In this document: positions 30,473-38,978 of the stretch, piece after piece
Layout of the letters: each line of letters starts with the position of its first letter
How positions within the stretch are numbered: the first letter of the stretch is position 1
Assembly: GCF_003967195.1 (NCBI RefSeq)
Contig: NZ_AP018725.1
Span: forward strand, 2,232,001-2,296,000
Direction: 5' to 3'
DNA length: 64,000 nt
Source of the DNA: Sulfuriflexus mobilis
GTDB lineage: Bacteria; Pseudomonadota; Gammaproteobacteria; AKS1
Notes under the pieces: model-generated
Databases searched by the model: none
The model's input: the letters and a program-made list of their open reading frames with translations, nothing else
What the model was told of the DNA's origin: nothing
Position numbers and translations under genes: made by a program

Positions 30473-31879
30473 TTGCAACACACAGATAGCGGCGAAAAAC
30501 GCACCTTCGTTCTCGACACGAACGTCCTTATGCACGACCCCACTGCCATCTTTCGTTTCAAGGAACATGACGTCTACATTCCCATGATCGTGCTCGAAGA
30601 GCTCGATGACAATAAGCGTGGTACCTCGGAAGTTGCGCGCAATGCCCGTCAGGCCAGTCGTTTCCTTGATGACCTGCTCAAGGGTATGAGCAGTGAACAC
30701 ATCGAGCAGGGTGTCGAACTTCCGCATACGAGTACAACTGAAAACGGTAACGGCATCGGTCGCCTGTTATTACAAACCCAGCTGCTACACGAGGAACTGC
30801 CCAACACCCTGCCCGGCGACAAAGCCGATAACCATATATTGGGCACCGCCCTGGCCCTGCAACATACCCGGCCCGAGCTTGCCATCACCCTGGTGTCGAA
30901 GGATATTAACCTGCGCATCAAGGCCTCGATCCTCGGTATCCATAACGAAGACTACTACAACGACCAGGTACTCGATGACGTCGCCCTGCTCTATGCCGGT
31001 CACAAAGAACTGCCCGACAGTTTCTGGCAGGAGCATGAAAAGAACATGGAGTCCTGGCAGGAAGAGGGTCGGACCTTTTATCGTATCACTGGCCCCCAGG
31101 TTGCCGACTGGTATCCGAACCAGTGCCTGTCTATCGGCGGGGAGCGCTTCGAGGCCATCGTTCGTGAAGTCGACGAAGACAGAGCCATCATTGAGCGGAG
31201 TGTTAATTACCTGCAACCAAATAATGCCGTCTGGGGGATCATCGCCCGTAATCGTGAACAGAGCTTTGCCCTCAATCTGCTCATGGACCCGGAGATCGAT
31301 TTTGTCAGTCTGCTCGGCATGGCCGGCACCGGCAAGACCCTGTTGACCCTGGCCGCCGGGCTTGCGCAAACCCTCGACAACAACCTTTATAACGAGATCA
31401 TCATGACCCGTGTCACCATCCCCATGGGTGAGGACATCGGCTTTTTGCCGGGTACTGAAGAGGAAAAAATGACGCCATGGATGGGGGCGCTGATGGACAA
31501 CCTGGAGGTACTCACCGGCGTGGAAGAAGAGGGTGAATGGGAACGCGCCGCCACCGATGCCTTATTGCAAAACCGCATAAAGATCCGCTCCATGAACTTT
31601 ATGCGTGGCCGCACCTTTTTGAACAAATACATCATTATCGACGAAGCGCAAAACCTGACATCAAAACAAATGAAGTCTCTCATTACCCGCGCCGGCCCCG
31701 GCACCAAGGTCGTCTGCCTTGGTAATGTCGCCCAGATCGATACCCCGTATCTATCGGAAACCACCTCCGGCCTGACCTATGTTGTAGACCGCTTCAAAAA
31801 CTGGCCGCACAGTGGACACATTACCCTGCTGCGTGGCGAACGTTCACGCCTGGCGGATTACGCCTCGGATAATTTATAA
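30473..31879 (+). CDS. PIN-domain/PhoH-family ATPase (YlaK-like)
   Basis: 468 aa. N-terminal PIN ribonuclease-like domain (TFVLDTNVLMHDP, ELDDNKRG, and later Asp residues, residues about 8-150) fused to a C-terminal PhoH ATPase (Walker A LGMAGTGKTLLTL near 280; Walker B KYIIIDEAQNLT; arginine-containing GNVAQIDTPYL). Such proteins are proposed RNA helicase/nucleases (PhoH2 type). Start is TTG at 30473 (MQHTDSG...), with ggagtaag as ribosome-binding site. Cytoplasmic. Followed after 38 nt by a small Cys-containing protein. Confidence 0.9.
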   Translation: MQHTDSGEKRTFVLDTNVLMHDPTAIFRFKEHDVYIPMIVLEELDDNKRGTSEVARNARQASRFLDDLLKGMSSEHIEQGVELPHTSTTENGNGIGRLLLQTQLLHEELPNTLPGDKADNHILGTALALQHTRPELAITLVSKDINLRIKASILGIHNEDYYNDQVLDDVALLYAGHKELPDSFWQEHEKNMESWQEEGRTFYRITGPQVADWYPNQCLSIGGERFEAIVREVDEDRAIIERSVNYLQPNNAVWGIIARNREQSFALNLLMDPEIDFVSLLGMAGTGKTLLTLAAGLAQTLDNNLYNEIIMTRVTIPMGEDIGFLPGTEEEKMTPWMGALMDNLEVLTGVEEEGEWERAATDALLQNRIKIRSMNFMRGRTFLNKYIIIDEAQNLTSKQMKSLITRAGPGTKVVCLGNVAQIDTPYLSETTSGLTYVVDRFKNWPHSGHITLLRGERSRLADYASDNL

Positions 31880-31917
31880 ACCACGCAAGCCAACAACACT
31901 ATATAGAGGTAATTATT

Positions 31918-32166
31918 ATGACTGGAGAACACATTACAACCGAGGTTGGCGCCCCCGATCCGGAACTGGAAACCTCACCCATTGCCGATGAGGGTGATGA
32001 GGAGTTTGACGTCATCGCCCAGGAGGTTGAGGATTTACCCGTCTGTTATTTCAACAGCGTGAGTTACCCGGCGGGTAAATATGTATGCAGCAGCAGCAAG
32101 GAATTACTCCAATGCCAGAAAGGCTTGTGGGTACGGATGGGGACCTGTGATCCGGATAACCTGTGA
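31918..32166 (+). CDS. Small acidic protein with a C-terminal four-cysteine domain
   Basis: 82 aa. The first 40 residues are acidic and probably disordered (PDPELETSPIADEGDEEFD...). The last 40 form a compact module with four cysteines (CYFNSVSYPAGKYVC...LLQCQKGLWVRMGTC), reminiscent of DUF1496-type small domains. A good ribosome-binding site (agaggtaa) precedes the ATG. No signal peptide, so disulfides are unlikely in place; metal binding is possible. Function unknown. Confidence 0.75.
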   Translation: MTGEHITTEVGAPDPELETSPIADEGDEEFDVIAQEVEDLPVCYFNSVSYPAGKYVCSSSKELLQCQKGLWVRMGTCDPDNL

Positions 32167-32258
32167 CCATACGGGTTTTTTTCATGCCTTCACAGACAGC
32201 CTGACCACCTTTTCTGATGAACAGCAGCCTTAACGTTCTTATGCAAATATTTATTCCA

Positions 32259-32285
32259 GCCCCGGGCCGGGGCGCGGTATTTTTA
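32259..32285 (+). terminator. Possible weak terminator
   Basis: GCCCC GGGCC GGGGC hairpin followed a few bases later by tattttta, downstream of the small protein gene at 31918. The T run is offset from the stem, so efficiency is doubtful. Confidence 0.35.
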
Positions 32286-32314
32286 TGTACTGCGGATACC
32301 TTTAAGACACTGTT

Positions 32315-32764
32315 ATGTTAATAGCAATAATAAAGAACACTGCACGGTTATTGCTTCCCGGCCTGATCGCATTTGGCATATCTATTCAGCCACTACAGGC
32401 CGAAGAGAGTTATATCAATGAATCTCAGCAAATCCTCGATGTCATTGATCGTTGGGCCGAGGCCTGGATCAATCTCGATGCCGAGACCTACATAAGCTAC
32501 TACAGCAAACACTACCGCCCTGACAACAACACATCACACCGCGCCTGGGTCGGCGGCCGCAAGGAGCGTTTTAGTCAACAGAAATGGGTAAAACTCGGCA
32601 TCAGCGGCATCGCAATCGCCAAACAGGATGGCGGATTATATACGGCGACTTTTAAACAGCGCTATAAGTCAGACAGCTTTCGTGACAGCGTGCGCAAGGA
32701 ACTGGTTTTCAAAAGAGAACAGGCACAATGGAAAATCATTGCCGAAAAAATTATCGCCCACTAG
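32315..32764 (+). CDS. Secreted SnoaL/NTF2-like protein
   Basis: 149 aa with signal peptide (hydrophobic 9-27, ending SIQPLQA before EESYINE). The mature part is one NTF2-like cone: ILDVIDRWAEAWINLDAETYISYYSKHY... ending VFKREQAQWKIIAEK, the pattern found at the C-terminus of some L,D-transpeptidase-type proteins and in free-standing periplasmic proteins. No catalytic residues can be assigned. Convergent with the permease at 32787. Confidence 0.7.
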   Translation: MLIAIIKNTARLLLPGLIAFGISIQPLQAEESYINESQQILDVIDRWAEAWINLDAETYISYYSKHYRPDNNTSHRAWVGGRKERFSQQKWVKLGISGIAIAKQDGGLYTATFKQRYKSDSFRDSVRKELVFKREQAQWKIIAEKIIAH

Positions 32765-32786
32765 GTCTTAGCGTGGTCGAAAAAAA

Positions 32787-33851
32787 CTAGACCGGAGCAA
32801 CCAGTTCGGCCCTCGGCCAGGCCGTCAACACCGCCTTCACCAGGGTTGCCAGCGGGATCGCGAAGAATACCCCCCACAGCCCCCACAGCCCGCCAAATAG
32901 CAGTACCGCAACGATGATCGCAATCGGGTGCAGGTTCACGGCCTCGGAGAAGAGCAGCGGTACAAGTACGTTGCCGTCGAGCGCCTGGATGATGCCATAG
33001 GCGACCATTAGATAAATAAACTCATTCGTCGTACCCCACTGGAAGAAGGCGATGATCGCCACCGGAAAGGTTACTACCGCAGCACCGATATATGGCACGA
33101 TCACGGAAAGCCCGACCAGCGCACCGAGCAGCATCGCATAGTGCAGACCCATGGCTTCAAAGGTGATGTAACTGACCACACCGACAACGAGGATTTCCCA
33201 GAATTTACCGCGCACGTAATTGGTTAACTGGCCATTCACTTCTTCCCAGACATTACTCGCCAGGCGGCGGTCTTTCGGCAAGTAACTGCACACCCAGTCG
33301 AGAATAAGTTGTTTGTCCTTGATAAAGAAAAACACCAGTAAGGGTAATAACACCAGATACACCACCAGGGTAACGACACTGGTGATCGATGAAAGCGAAA
33401 AGGCCAACAGGCCTTGTGCTGCTGCCGCGATCTCGGCACGAATACTGTTCAGCAGGTCGGCCAGTTGTTGCTGGTTGATAAAATCCGGATAGCGTTCGGG
33501 CAATTGCATGATTGCGCCCTGCCCCGTGGCGATCATAGTCGGCAGTTCTTTCACAAACTGCGCCACCTGTGTCGATAACAGTGGTACCAGGCCAAAGATC
33601 AGGAACACCAACACTACGACAAATAACAGGAAGGCCGTCCATACGCCGATCAAGCGCGGTACGCCGCGCCGTTGCAGCAAACCGATCAGGCCCTCGAGCA
33701 GATAAGCAATCACCAGGCCAGCCAATACCGGCGCGAGCATCTCGCCAAGGTAAATAACCACCAGGAAACCAAACAGCAACAGCACGGCCAGCATGACTAC
33801 CTGCGGGTCGGAGAAGTGTCGTTTAAACCAGCTCCCTATCACCTCAAACAT
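32787..33851 (-). CDS. AI-2E family transporter (PerM/YhhQ-type permease)
   Basis: 354 aa polytopic membrane protein with about eight hydrophobic helices: two at the N-terminus (VVMLAVLLLFGFLVVIYLGEMLAPVLAGL), a soluble alpha-helical insertion (about 80-150), then clustered C-terminal helices with the family segment VPYIGAAVVTFPVAIIAFF and GLWGLWGVFFAIPLATLVKA. Members export AI-2 or act as Na+/H+ antiporters; substrate here unknown. 18 nt downstream of the 33870-34217 gene, so the two may be co-transcribed. Confidence 0.88.
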   Translation of the reverse strand: MFEVIGSWFKRHFSDPQVVMLAVLLLFGFLVVIYLGEMLAPVLAGLVIAYLLEGLIGLLQRRGVPRLIGVWTAFLLFVVVLVFLIFGLVPLLSTQVAQFVKELPTMIATGQGAIMQLPERYPDFINQQQLADLLNSIRAEIAAAAQGLLAFSLSSITSVVTLVVYLVLLPLLVFFFIKDKQLILDWVCSYLPKDRRLASNVWEEVNGQLTNYVRGKFWEILVVGVVSYITFEAMGLHYAMLLGALVGLSVIVPYIGAAVVTFPVAIIAFFQWGTTNEFIYLMVAYGIIQALDGNVLVPLLFSEAVNLHPIAIIVAVLLFGGLWGLWGVFFAIPLATLVKAVLTAWPRAELVAPV

Positions 33852-33869
33852 ACCAAGCCATCCTTATTA

Positions 33870-34217
33870 TTATTTTTGTTCAATGAGAATTTCGTAATGA
33901 CGATGAAACAACACCTGAAGGTCGTCAATGACCATATGCGCCTCACGGCCCTGCATGACATGCGCGGACATCAGGCCAGCCGCCTCGTGTAAAATCTTGT
34001 CTTTATTCAACATCGGGTAAGTGTCGGATAAGCGACGCATCGCCGCAAGTACGGTCTCTTGCTCGGGACGTGGGATATCCACAGGTTCACGAATCGACAG
34101 GGTTTTTGCATGCTCGGAACGTGAGAGCATGAATTCGGCATAGTCGAGCAAGGCCGCTTGTTCATCACGACTCAGTTGGGCGAGGATTTCCAGTAAGCTG
34201 TTTTTTACCGATGCCAT
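33870..34217 (-). CDS. Conserved hypothetical helical protein
   Basis: 115 aa, soluble, mostly helical. The N-terminal LLEILAQLSRDEQAALLDYAEFMLSR resembles the short helix of DUF2281-type antitoxin-like proteins, then a spacer and AAMRRLSDTYPMLNKDKILHEAAGLMSAHVMQG. No catalytic motif. Lies between the LysR regulator and the permease on the same strand. Confidence 0.7.
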   Translation of the reverse strand: MASVKNSLLEILAQLSRDEQAALLDYAEFMLSRSEHAKTLSIREPVDIPRPEQETVLAAMRRLSDTYPMLNKDKILHEAAGLMSAHVMQGREAHMVIDDLQVLFHRHYEILIEQK

Positions 34218-34251
34218 AATAAGATAAATAAAGACAACGGCTTAACGACCT

Positions 34252-35160
34252 TCACACCTTGGCTTCTGAATGGGTCTTGCAGTAATTCTGAGCAAACTCA
34301 AGCAATTCGTCCATGGCACGCAAGCGGAATTTCTGTTTCTGGTGCACAAAAGAGAACGGCCGTTCCAGAGGCGGTTCCAGTTTCAGCGCCACCAGGGTAC
34401 CGAGTTTCAGTTCCTTGCTGACTGTGGCGAGTGAGACCACGGAGATCCCCATGCCCGCTTCCACAGCGCCCTTGACCGCCTCGGGGCTGCCCAATTCCAT
34501 GTTGATATTCAGTGTGCCCTTCATACCATGGCTCTGCATGTACTCGGCGATCACCTCACGGGTACCGGAGCCTTCTTCACGACAGATGTACGGGTAGTCG
34601 ACCAGCTTGCTGATCTCGACACTGCTTTCCTTGGCCAATGCGTGATCCGTGGGCACGATCAAGACGAGTTGATCCATGCGACAGACTTCCACGGCCAGGT
34701 TCTTGTTGCTGACCGGGGCCTCGACCACACCGAGGTCGATGATATTGTTCTCGACCATCTGCACGATGCCATCGGTATTCGACACCTTCAGGCGGACATT
34801 CACATCCGGGTACTTGGCCTTGAAGTCACCGAGCAGGGCCGGCAGCATGTATTCGGCGATCGTGGTACTCGCACCGATGATCACCAGGCCGCTGATCTCA
34901 CCGGTGAGCTCACGCACCGCATTTTCCATTTCCCCGTACAGCTCAAAAATACGATCCGCATAACCATAGACGCGATGCCCGGCATCGGTCAGACTGATGC
35001 GATTGTGCGTGCGATCGAACAGACGGGTGTTAAAATACTCCTCCAGTTGTCGAACCTGGAAGGTTACCGCCGGCTGCGTCATATGCAGGGCCTCGGCGGC
35101 CTTGGTAAAGCTCAGATGACGAGCAACGGTATGAAAAACTTGTAGTCTGCGATCAGCCAT
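34252..35160 (-). CDS. LysR-family transcriptional regulator
   Basis: 302 aa from the ATG at 35160 (MADRRLQVFHTVARHLSFTK). N-terminal winged helix-turn-helix (AAEALHMTQPAVTFQVRQLEEYFNTRLFDRT), linker helix, then a type-2 periplasmic-binding-fold effector domain (SGLVIIGASTTIAEYMLPALL; DYPYICREEGSGTREV). The N-terminal style is that of the YeiE/CbbR-like branch. The open frame upstream to 35934 is only the antisense of rnt. Divergent from rnt (148 nt), so it could regulate its own promoter region; the target is unknown. Confidence 0.92.
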   Translation of the reverse strand: MADRRLQVFHTVARHLSFTKAAEALHMTQPAVTFQVRQLEEYFNTRLFDRTHNRISLTDAGHRVYGYADRIFELYGEMENAVRELTGEISGLVIIGASTTIAEYMLPALLGDFKAKYPDVNVRLKVSNTDGIVQMVENNIIDLGVVEAPVSNKNLAVEVCRMDQLVLIVPTDHALAKESSVEISKLVDYPYICREEGSGTREVIAEYMQSHGMKGTLNINMELGSPEAVKGAVEAGMGISVVSLATVSKELKLGTLVALKLEPPLERPFSFVHQKQKFRLRAMDELLEFAQNYCKTHSEAKV

Positions 35161-35307
35161 GACGATCCTGTTATCTAATTCTGGGTTATAGTCGACCCAC
35201 TCAATCCCTGATAGTGGTCTCGGCGCGGTTCCGAACAGGCCGGGTCGGCGATTATATGCCATTTGGCACCCATTAGAACAGTTTATAAAGTATTGACTGA
35301 TATAGTT

Positions 35308-35940
35308 ATGAGCCCAAGTAACCACACAAAAACTAAAAAATCCGCTATTCACCAGCGTTTCCGCGGCTTTTTGCCCGTCGTCGTCGATGTTGAGACCGGT
35401 GGTTTTAATGCCGAGACAGACGCCTTGCTCGAGGTCGCCGCCATTACTATCGGCATGGACAAGGACGGCATGCTCTACCAGCGCGAGAGTGTCTCCGTGC
35501 ACGTCGAGCCGTTCCCGGGTGCGAACCTCGAGCAGAAATCGCTCGATTTCACCGGCATCGACCCCCATCACCCGTTCCGTTTCGCCAAACGCGAGGACGA
35601 GGCGCTGGACAAGATCTTCACACCGATCCGCGCCGAGCTGAAACAGACCGGCTGCAGCCGCGCCATCCTCGTCGGCCACAATCCGTTTTTTGACCTCGGC
35701 TTTCTCAACGCCGCCGTCAAGCGCGCCAAACTGAAGAGCCCCTTCCACGCCTTCAGCAGCTTCGACACCGCCACCCTCGGCGCACTCGCCTATGGCCAGA
35801 CCGTGCTGGCGCGTTCCGTACAGGCCGCCGGCCTCGAATGGGACGAAAAGGAGGCCCACTCGGCCCTTTACGATACCGAGCGGACCGCGGCGCTGTTCTG
35901 CAAGATCATGAATACCTGGAATCGCCTGCAACAAAGTTAA
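35308..35940 (+). CDS. rnt: Ribonuclease T
   Basis: 210 aa DEDD-family 3'-5' exoribonuclease trimming tRNA and other stable RNA 3' ends. Start ATG 35308 ([11 protein letters not shown]...); the frame is open upstream to 35263. Motifs: [10 protein letters not shown] (DxE), [17 protein letters not shown] (second Asp), and [13 protein letters not shown] (His and Asp), in the order known for RNase T. In E. coli rnt and grxD are near neighbours; here about 5 kb of other genes lies between. Confidence 0.95.
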   Translation: MSPSNHTKTKKSAIHQRFRGFLPVVVDVETGGFNAETDALLEVAAITIGMDKDGMLYQRESVSVHVEPFPGANLEQKSLDFTGIDPHHPFRFAKREDEALDKIFTPIRAELKQTGCSRAILVGHNPFFDLGFLNAAVKRAKLKSPFHAFSSFDTATLGALAYGQTVLARSVQAAGLEWDEKEAHSALYDTERTAALFCKIMNTWNRLQQS

Positions 35941-35958
35941 TACGCCGTAGCCGAGTAT

Positions 35959-35990
35959 AAAAAAACGGCGCCCCGGAAACGGGGCGCCGT
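35959..35990 (-). terminator. Intrinsic terminator of the SDR gene (left copy of a duplicated hairpin)
   Basis: Stem cggcgcccc/ggggcgccg closed by a short loop, followed on the minus strand by seven T. The same stem recurs at 40880-40904. On the plus strand (end of rnt) no T run follows, so it serves the minus-strand SDR gene. Confidence 0.9.
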
Positions 35991-36006
35991 ACTCTATGGC
36001 CCGATT

Positions 36007-36765
36007 TTAGTGCCGACCTGCAGTAACACCGCCATCAACAGGTAATATTACCCCGGTAATCCAGCCAGACGAATCCTCATCTGCAAGGAACAGTACTGCT
36101 CTTGAAATATCATTAGTCACACCATTTCTACCTAAAGGATGAAAACTCTTGAAGGTGGAGAGTTGTTGCCTTGTCATAATCGGGTCATATAGAGGTGTTT
36201 CCACAACGGCCGGGGCGATTGCATTAACACGAATATTTTTATGTGCAAACTCGATCGCAAGGTTGCGTGTCAGCGCATGTACTCCGCCTTTTGCCGTTGC
36301 CGCAGCACTATTTGGTGTTGCCGCGATGCCCTGCAACGACCACATGGAACCGATATTAATGATAGCGCTATGACGGTTATTCAGCATATTTTTTACTGCC
36401 AGTTGAGTAAGAAAGAAGTAGCCGCGTAAAACATTTAAATACTGCTCAAGGTCACTTTCAGTATGTTCAAGAAATGGCTTGGGGAAAAATATACCTGCGT
36501 TATTAACCAGGATATCAAGGCCATTAAAACTGGACAGCGCAGTATCGATAATATTCTGACGAGTTTCGTGTTTACCGATATCACCGCTGATACAGGCTAT
36601 ATTATTTCCCTCAGGGTCAATATCCTTGGCAACATCGGATAGTTTTTTGCTATTGCGGCCATTAATGACGACTTTGGCGCCCGAATTAACAAGCTTGCGC
36701 GCTATATCGGCACCCATTCCACTGCCACCACCTGTGACTACAGCCACTTTGCCCTGTAAACTCAT
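36007..36765 (-). CDS. Short-chain dehydrogenase/reductase lacking the catalytic tyrosine
   Basis: 252 aa Rossmann-fold SDR. NAD(P) motif TGGGSGMGADIARKL, NNAGIFF and the C-terminal GWITGVILPVDGGVTAGRH are standard. At the active site the usual YxxxK is replaced: TPNSAAATAKGGVHAL has Lys but Ala four residues before it, one residue short of the common TPNSAxYxxxKGG. The Ser in INIGSMWS remains. It may be inactive or a binding/regulatory SDR. Divergent from an HxlR regulator 45 bp away, which probably controls it. Confidence 0.85.
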   Translation of the reverse strand: MSLQGKVAVVTGGGSGMGADIARKLVNSGAKVVINGRNSKKLSDVAKDIDPEGNNIACISGDIGKHETRQNIIDTALSSFNGLDILVNNAGIFFPKPFLEHTESDLEQYLNVLRGYFFLTQLAVKNMLNNRHSAIINIGSMWSLQGIAATPNSAAATAKGGVHALTRNLAIEFAHKNIRVNAIAPAVVETPLYDPIMTRQQLSTFKSFHPLGRNGVTNDISRAVLFLADEDSSGWITGVILPVDGGVTAGRH

Positions 36766-36810
36766 AAATAGTACTCCCGATTATTAACAAGACTGAAATA
36801 CTAGGGTGGA

Positions 36811-37212
36811 ATGGATATACTGAACAGCACGCACTTATTTGATAGTCGACTTTCTTTTGTGAAAAAAATGGAAAAAACCAAGACAAAACCAGATGATTTT
36901 TCTAACGCCAGCCCGGATGTTGCCCTCACGGTTGAGGCAGTATTTGGCTGTAAGTGGTCATTGCGTATCCTCAAACTGATTTCTGAGGGCACAACGAGAC
37001 CAGGCGAAATCGAACGTCGCCTGACCGGCCTTACTCCAAAAGTAAAAAATCATTATTTTAAAAGAATGATGGAGTTAGGCATATTAAAGAGAATCGCCTA
37101 CCCGGAAGTGCCACCCAGGGTCGAGTACCATTTGACAGAATTCGGCAAGGAATTTTTGCCTCTACTGGATGCGATTAAGGAACTACAGTACAAGCTTGAG
37201 AGAAAGTCATAA
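36811..37212 (+). CDS. HxlR-family transcriptional regulator
   Basis: 133 aa winged-helix dimer. VFGCKWSLRILKLISEGTTRPGEIERRLTG... contains the Cys near the start of helix 2 that is redox-active in HypR-like members. A GGGTGGA site precedes the ATG at 36811; an internal ATG at 36868 is the alternative start. Members of this family usually repress a divergent neighbour, here the SDR gene. Confidence 0.9.
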   Translation: MDILNSTHLFDSRLSFVKKMEKTKTKPDDFSNASPDVALTVEAVFGCKWSLRILKLISEGTTRPGEIERRLTGLTPKVKNHYFKRMMELGILKRIAYPEVPPRVEYHLTEFGKEFLPLLDAIKELQYKLERKS

Positions 37213-37367
37213 TAAAACTCATGTACAAAAGCACAAAAGGGATTGGTGACATATTTAACCTGCAGGATTTGGCTTAGTGCTTATTCCATTACTTAAAGAA
37301 ACCGTTCCATATGACAATGAATATATACCGGTTAACCAAGGTTCGTAATTAAACTTAAGGACAAATC

Positions 37368-37390
37368 AAAAAAACGGCACCCCGTTGCCG
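37368..37390 (-). terminator. Intrinsic terminator of the HbpS-like gene
   Basis: CGGCA/TGCCG stem followed on the minus strand by seven T, about 50 nt after the 37442 stop. The flanking aaaaaacggc..cccg resembles a decayed copy of the 35959 and 40874 hairpins. Confidence 0.6.
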
Positions 37391-37441
37391 CGGCGCCCTA
37401 TTCTGAACCCGGTTTGTCATGTGGCTCAAATGCCGTGCTAA

Positions 37442-37957
37442 CTAGTCAAATTCAAGGTTTTCACGAATAGCCTCAACACCAGCAAGCGCACATGCACCAT
37501 CAATGCTCTCACGTTCTGATTTCCCGGGAGGCGCCCCAGAGACACCAATGCCCCCAATGATTTCACCCTGTGAGGTTATCAGCACGCCACCACCCACCAG
37601 TAATGCCCCAGGATTGTGTTGTACCTGCTCAGGGATAACACCTTGTTTCAGTAATGTCGCCAATTCACCGGTGTTTTGCCGGAAACTGTTTGCTGTCCAG
37701 GCCTTGCCTATAGCGGTTTCTGGTGTATGCGGCCCGGCAAACTGATCTCTGAAAAGGGCCTGCACATTTCCACCACGGTCAACCACGGCTGTTGCAACGG
37801 AATAACCCCGTTTGCGACAATCCAGTAACGCCTTCCAGGCGGCCTTCGAAGCCAGGTCAACCGATAAACTACGCGTACTAAATATACCAGCGGCTTCTTC
37901 TGCCTGAGTTACTGACGATATCAATAAAGTTAACATTAATACTGCTATGCGAGACAT
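37442..37957 (-). CDS. Exported HbpS/GlcG-like (DUF336) protein
   Basis: 171 aa from ATG 37957 (MSRIAVLMLTLLISSVTQAEE), which gives a proper signal peptide. The mature domain follows the GlcG/HbpS pattern: A(A)WKALLDCRKRGYSVATAVVDRGGNVQALFRDQFAGPHT...AIGKAWTANSF... and GGGVLITSQGEIIGGIGVSGA. HbpS binds heme in Streptomyces redox sensing; heme binding here is inferred from family only. Periplasmic. Confidence 0.85.
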   Translation of the reverse strand: MSRIAVLMLTLLISSVTQAEEAAGIFSTRSLSVDLASKAAWKALLDCRKRGYSVATAVVDRGGNVQALFRDQFAGPHTPETAIGKAWTANSFRQNTGELATLLKQGVIPEQVQHNPGALLVGGGVLITSQGEIIGGIGVSGAPPGKSERESIDGACALAGVEAIRENLEFD

Positions 37958-38054
37958 GATCGCTTCTCCTGAATGATTGCAACATCCAGTATGGATCAAT
38001 AGAGACGTGTGAGAATATCCTCAAATAGACACACAATATCGCGTATCAGACATT

Positions 38055-38852
38055 TCAGTGCAGCGTGAATTTTTTTGCGTAAGTGGAAGGCGTGTGACCC
38101 GCTATCTTCTTAAACATGGAAATAAAGGCACTGGCCTGATTGTAACCTACATCAAAGGCCACGCATTTCACGGACTCTCCACCTTCGAGCAACTCAATTG
38201 CCTTTAATACTCGCAAATGATGTAGCCATTGCACCGGAGTCAGGCCGGTTTCTTTCTTGAACAACCGTGCAAGAGTCCTCTCACTCATTGATAACCTGGT
38301 TGCCCAGTGCGTCATATCAATGCCCTCTGCCGGATTATTTATGAAGTGCTCCACCATCACATACAGGCGTTCCGAGGACGGAACGGGCACCGCAACCTGG
38401 GTCGGTTGCAGTAACTGTAATTGATCCAGTATAACCGCATTAAGCCGTTCCTCGGCACCCGTCACACAAGAATGATCATCTTCCGCCGCAGTCCTTGTCA
38501 GCTCTTTTAGCAATGGTGTCAAATGCAATAACTGCGATTGCATAGACATCATATCACTTGAGGTTTCATCAATAAATAATGAACAGTAATCAATCGACTG
38601 AGAGGCAGTAACAGAGTGCGTTACGCCCGGCGGAATCCAGACGGCGAATTGTGGCGGCACTACAAATACCGGGCCACCACTTTTAATATTCAAGCTGCCG
38701 CTCGTGGCATAAATCAACTGCCCTCGCACATGACTGTGCGGCGCAATCGAATGCGGCTCATGCACCCAACTGATATCCGCCAGTACCGACCGCGAGGGAT
38801 CCCTGATATTTCCGGCATCGGATGATGAAACTACTGGCAAGTGCTTTTTCAT
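38055..38852 (-). CDS. AraC-family regulator with N-terminal cupin
   Basis: 265 aa. Cupin-like sensor half (SIAPHSHVRGQLIYATSGSLNIKSGG... PPQFAVWIPPGVTHSV) and C-terminal double helix-turn-helix (MTHWATRLSMSERTLARLFKKETGLTPVQWLHHLRVLKAIELL; VAFDVGYNQASAFISMFKKIAGHTPSTYAKKF). Resembles the small-molecule/efflux-type AraC regulators with metal-cupin. Lies between the HbpS-like and metallo-beta-lactamase-fold genes on the same strand; likely a local regulator. Confidence 0.9.
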   Translation of the reverse strand: MKKHLPVVSSSDAGNIRDPSRSVLADISWVHEPHSIAPHSHVRGQLIYATSGSLNIKSGGPVFVVPPQFAVWIPPGVTHSVTASQSIDYCSLFIDETSSDMMSMQSQLLHLTPLLKELTRTAAEDDHSCVTGAEERLNAVILDQLQLLQPTQVAVPVPSSERLYVMVEHFINNPAEGIDMTHWATRLSMSERTLARLFKKETGLTPVQWLHHLRVLKAIELLEGGESVKCVAFDVGYNQASAFISMFKKIAGHTPSTYAKKFTLH

Positions 38853-38978
38853 GTTTAGCTATTCTTTAATAATGACTACTTCTGATGCAGTATCTTAAAC
38901 ATGGACTTATCATTATCTTTTTCTGAGAACGGTTACCGGTGCATAGCAAACAGACCGCAAGCCAATCCGAGCATAGCA

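Noticed and set aside
34252-35934. 560-aa ORF containing the LysR gene
   Set aside because: Everything upstream of 35160 reads antisense to rnt and has no regulator similarity; the LysR start is the ATG at 35160.
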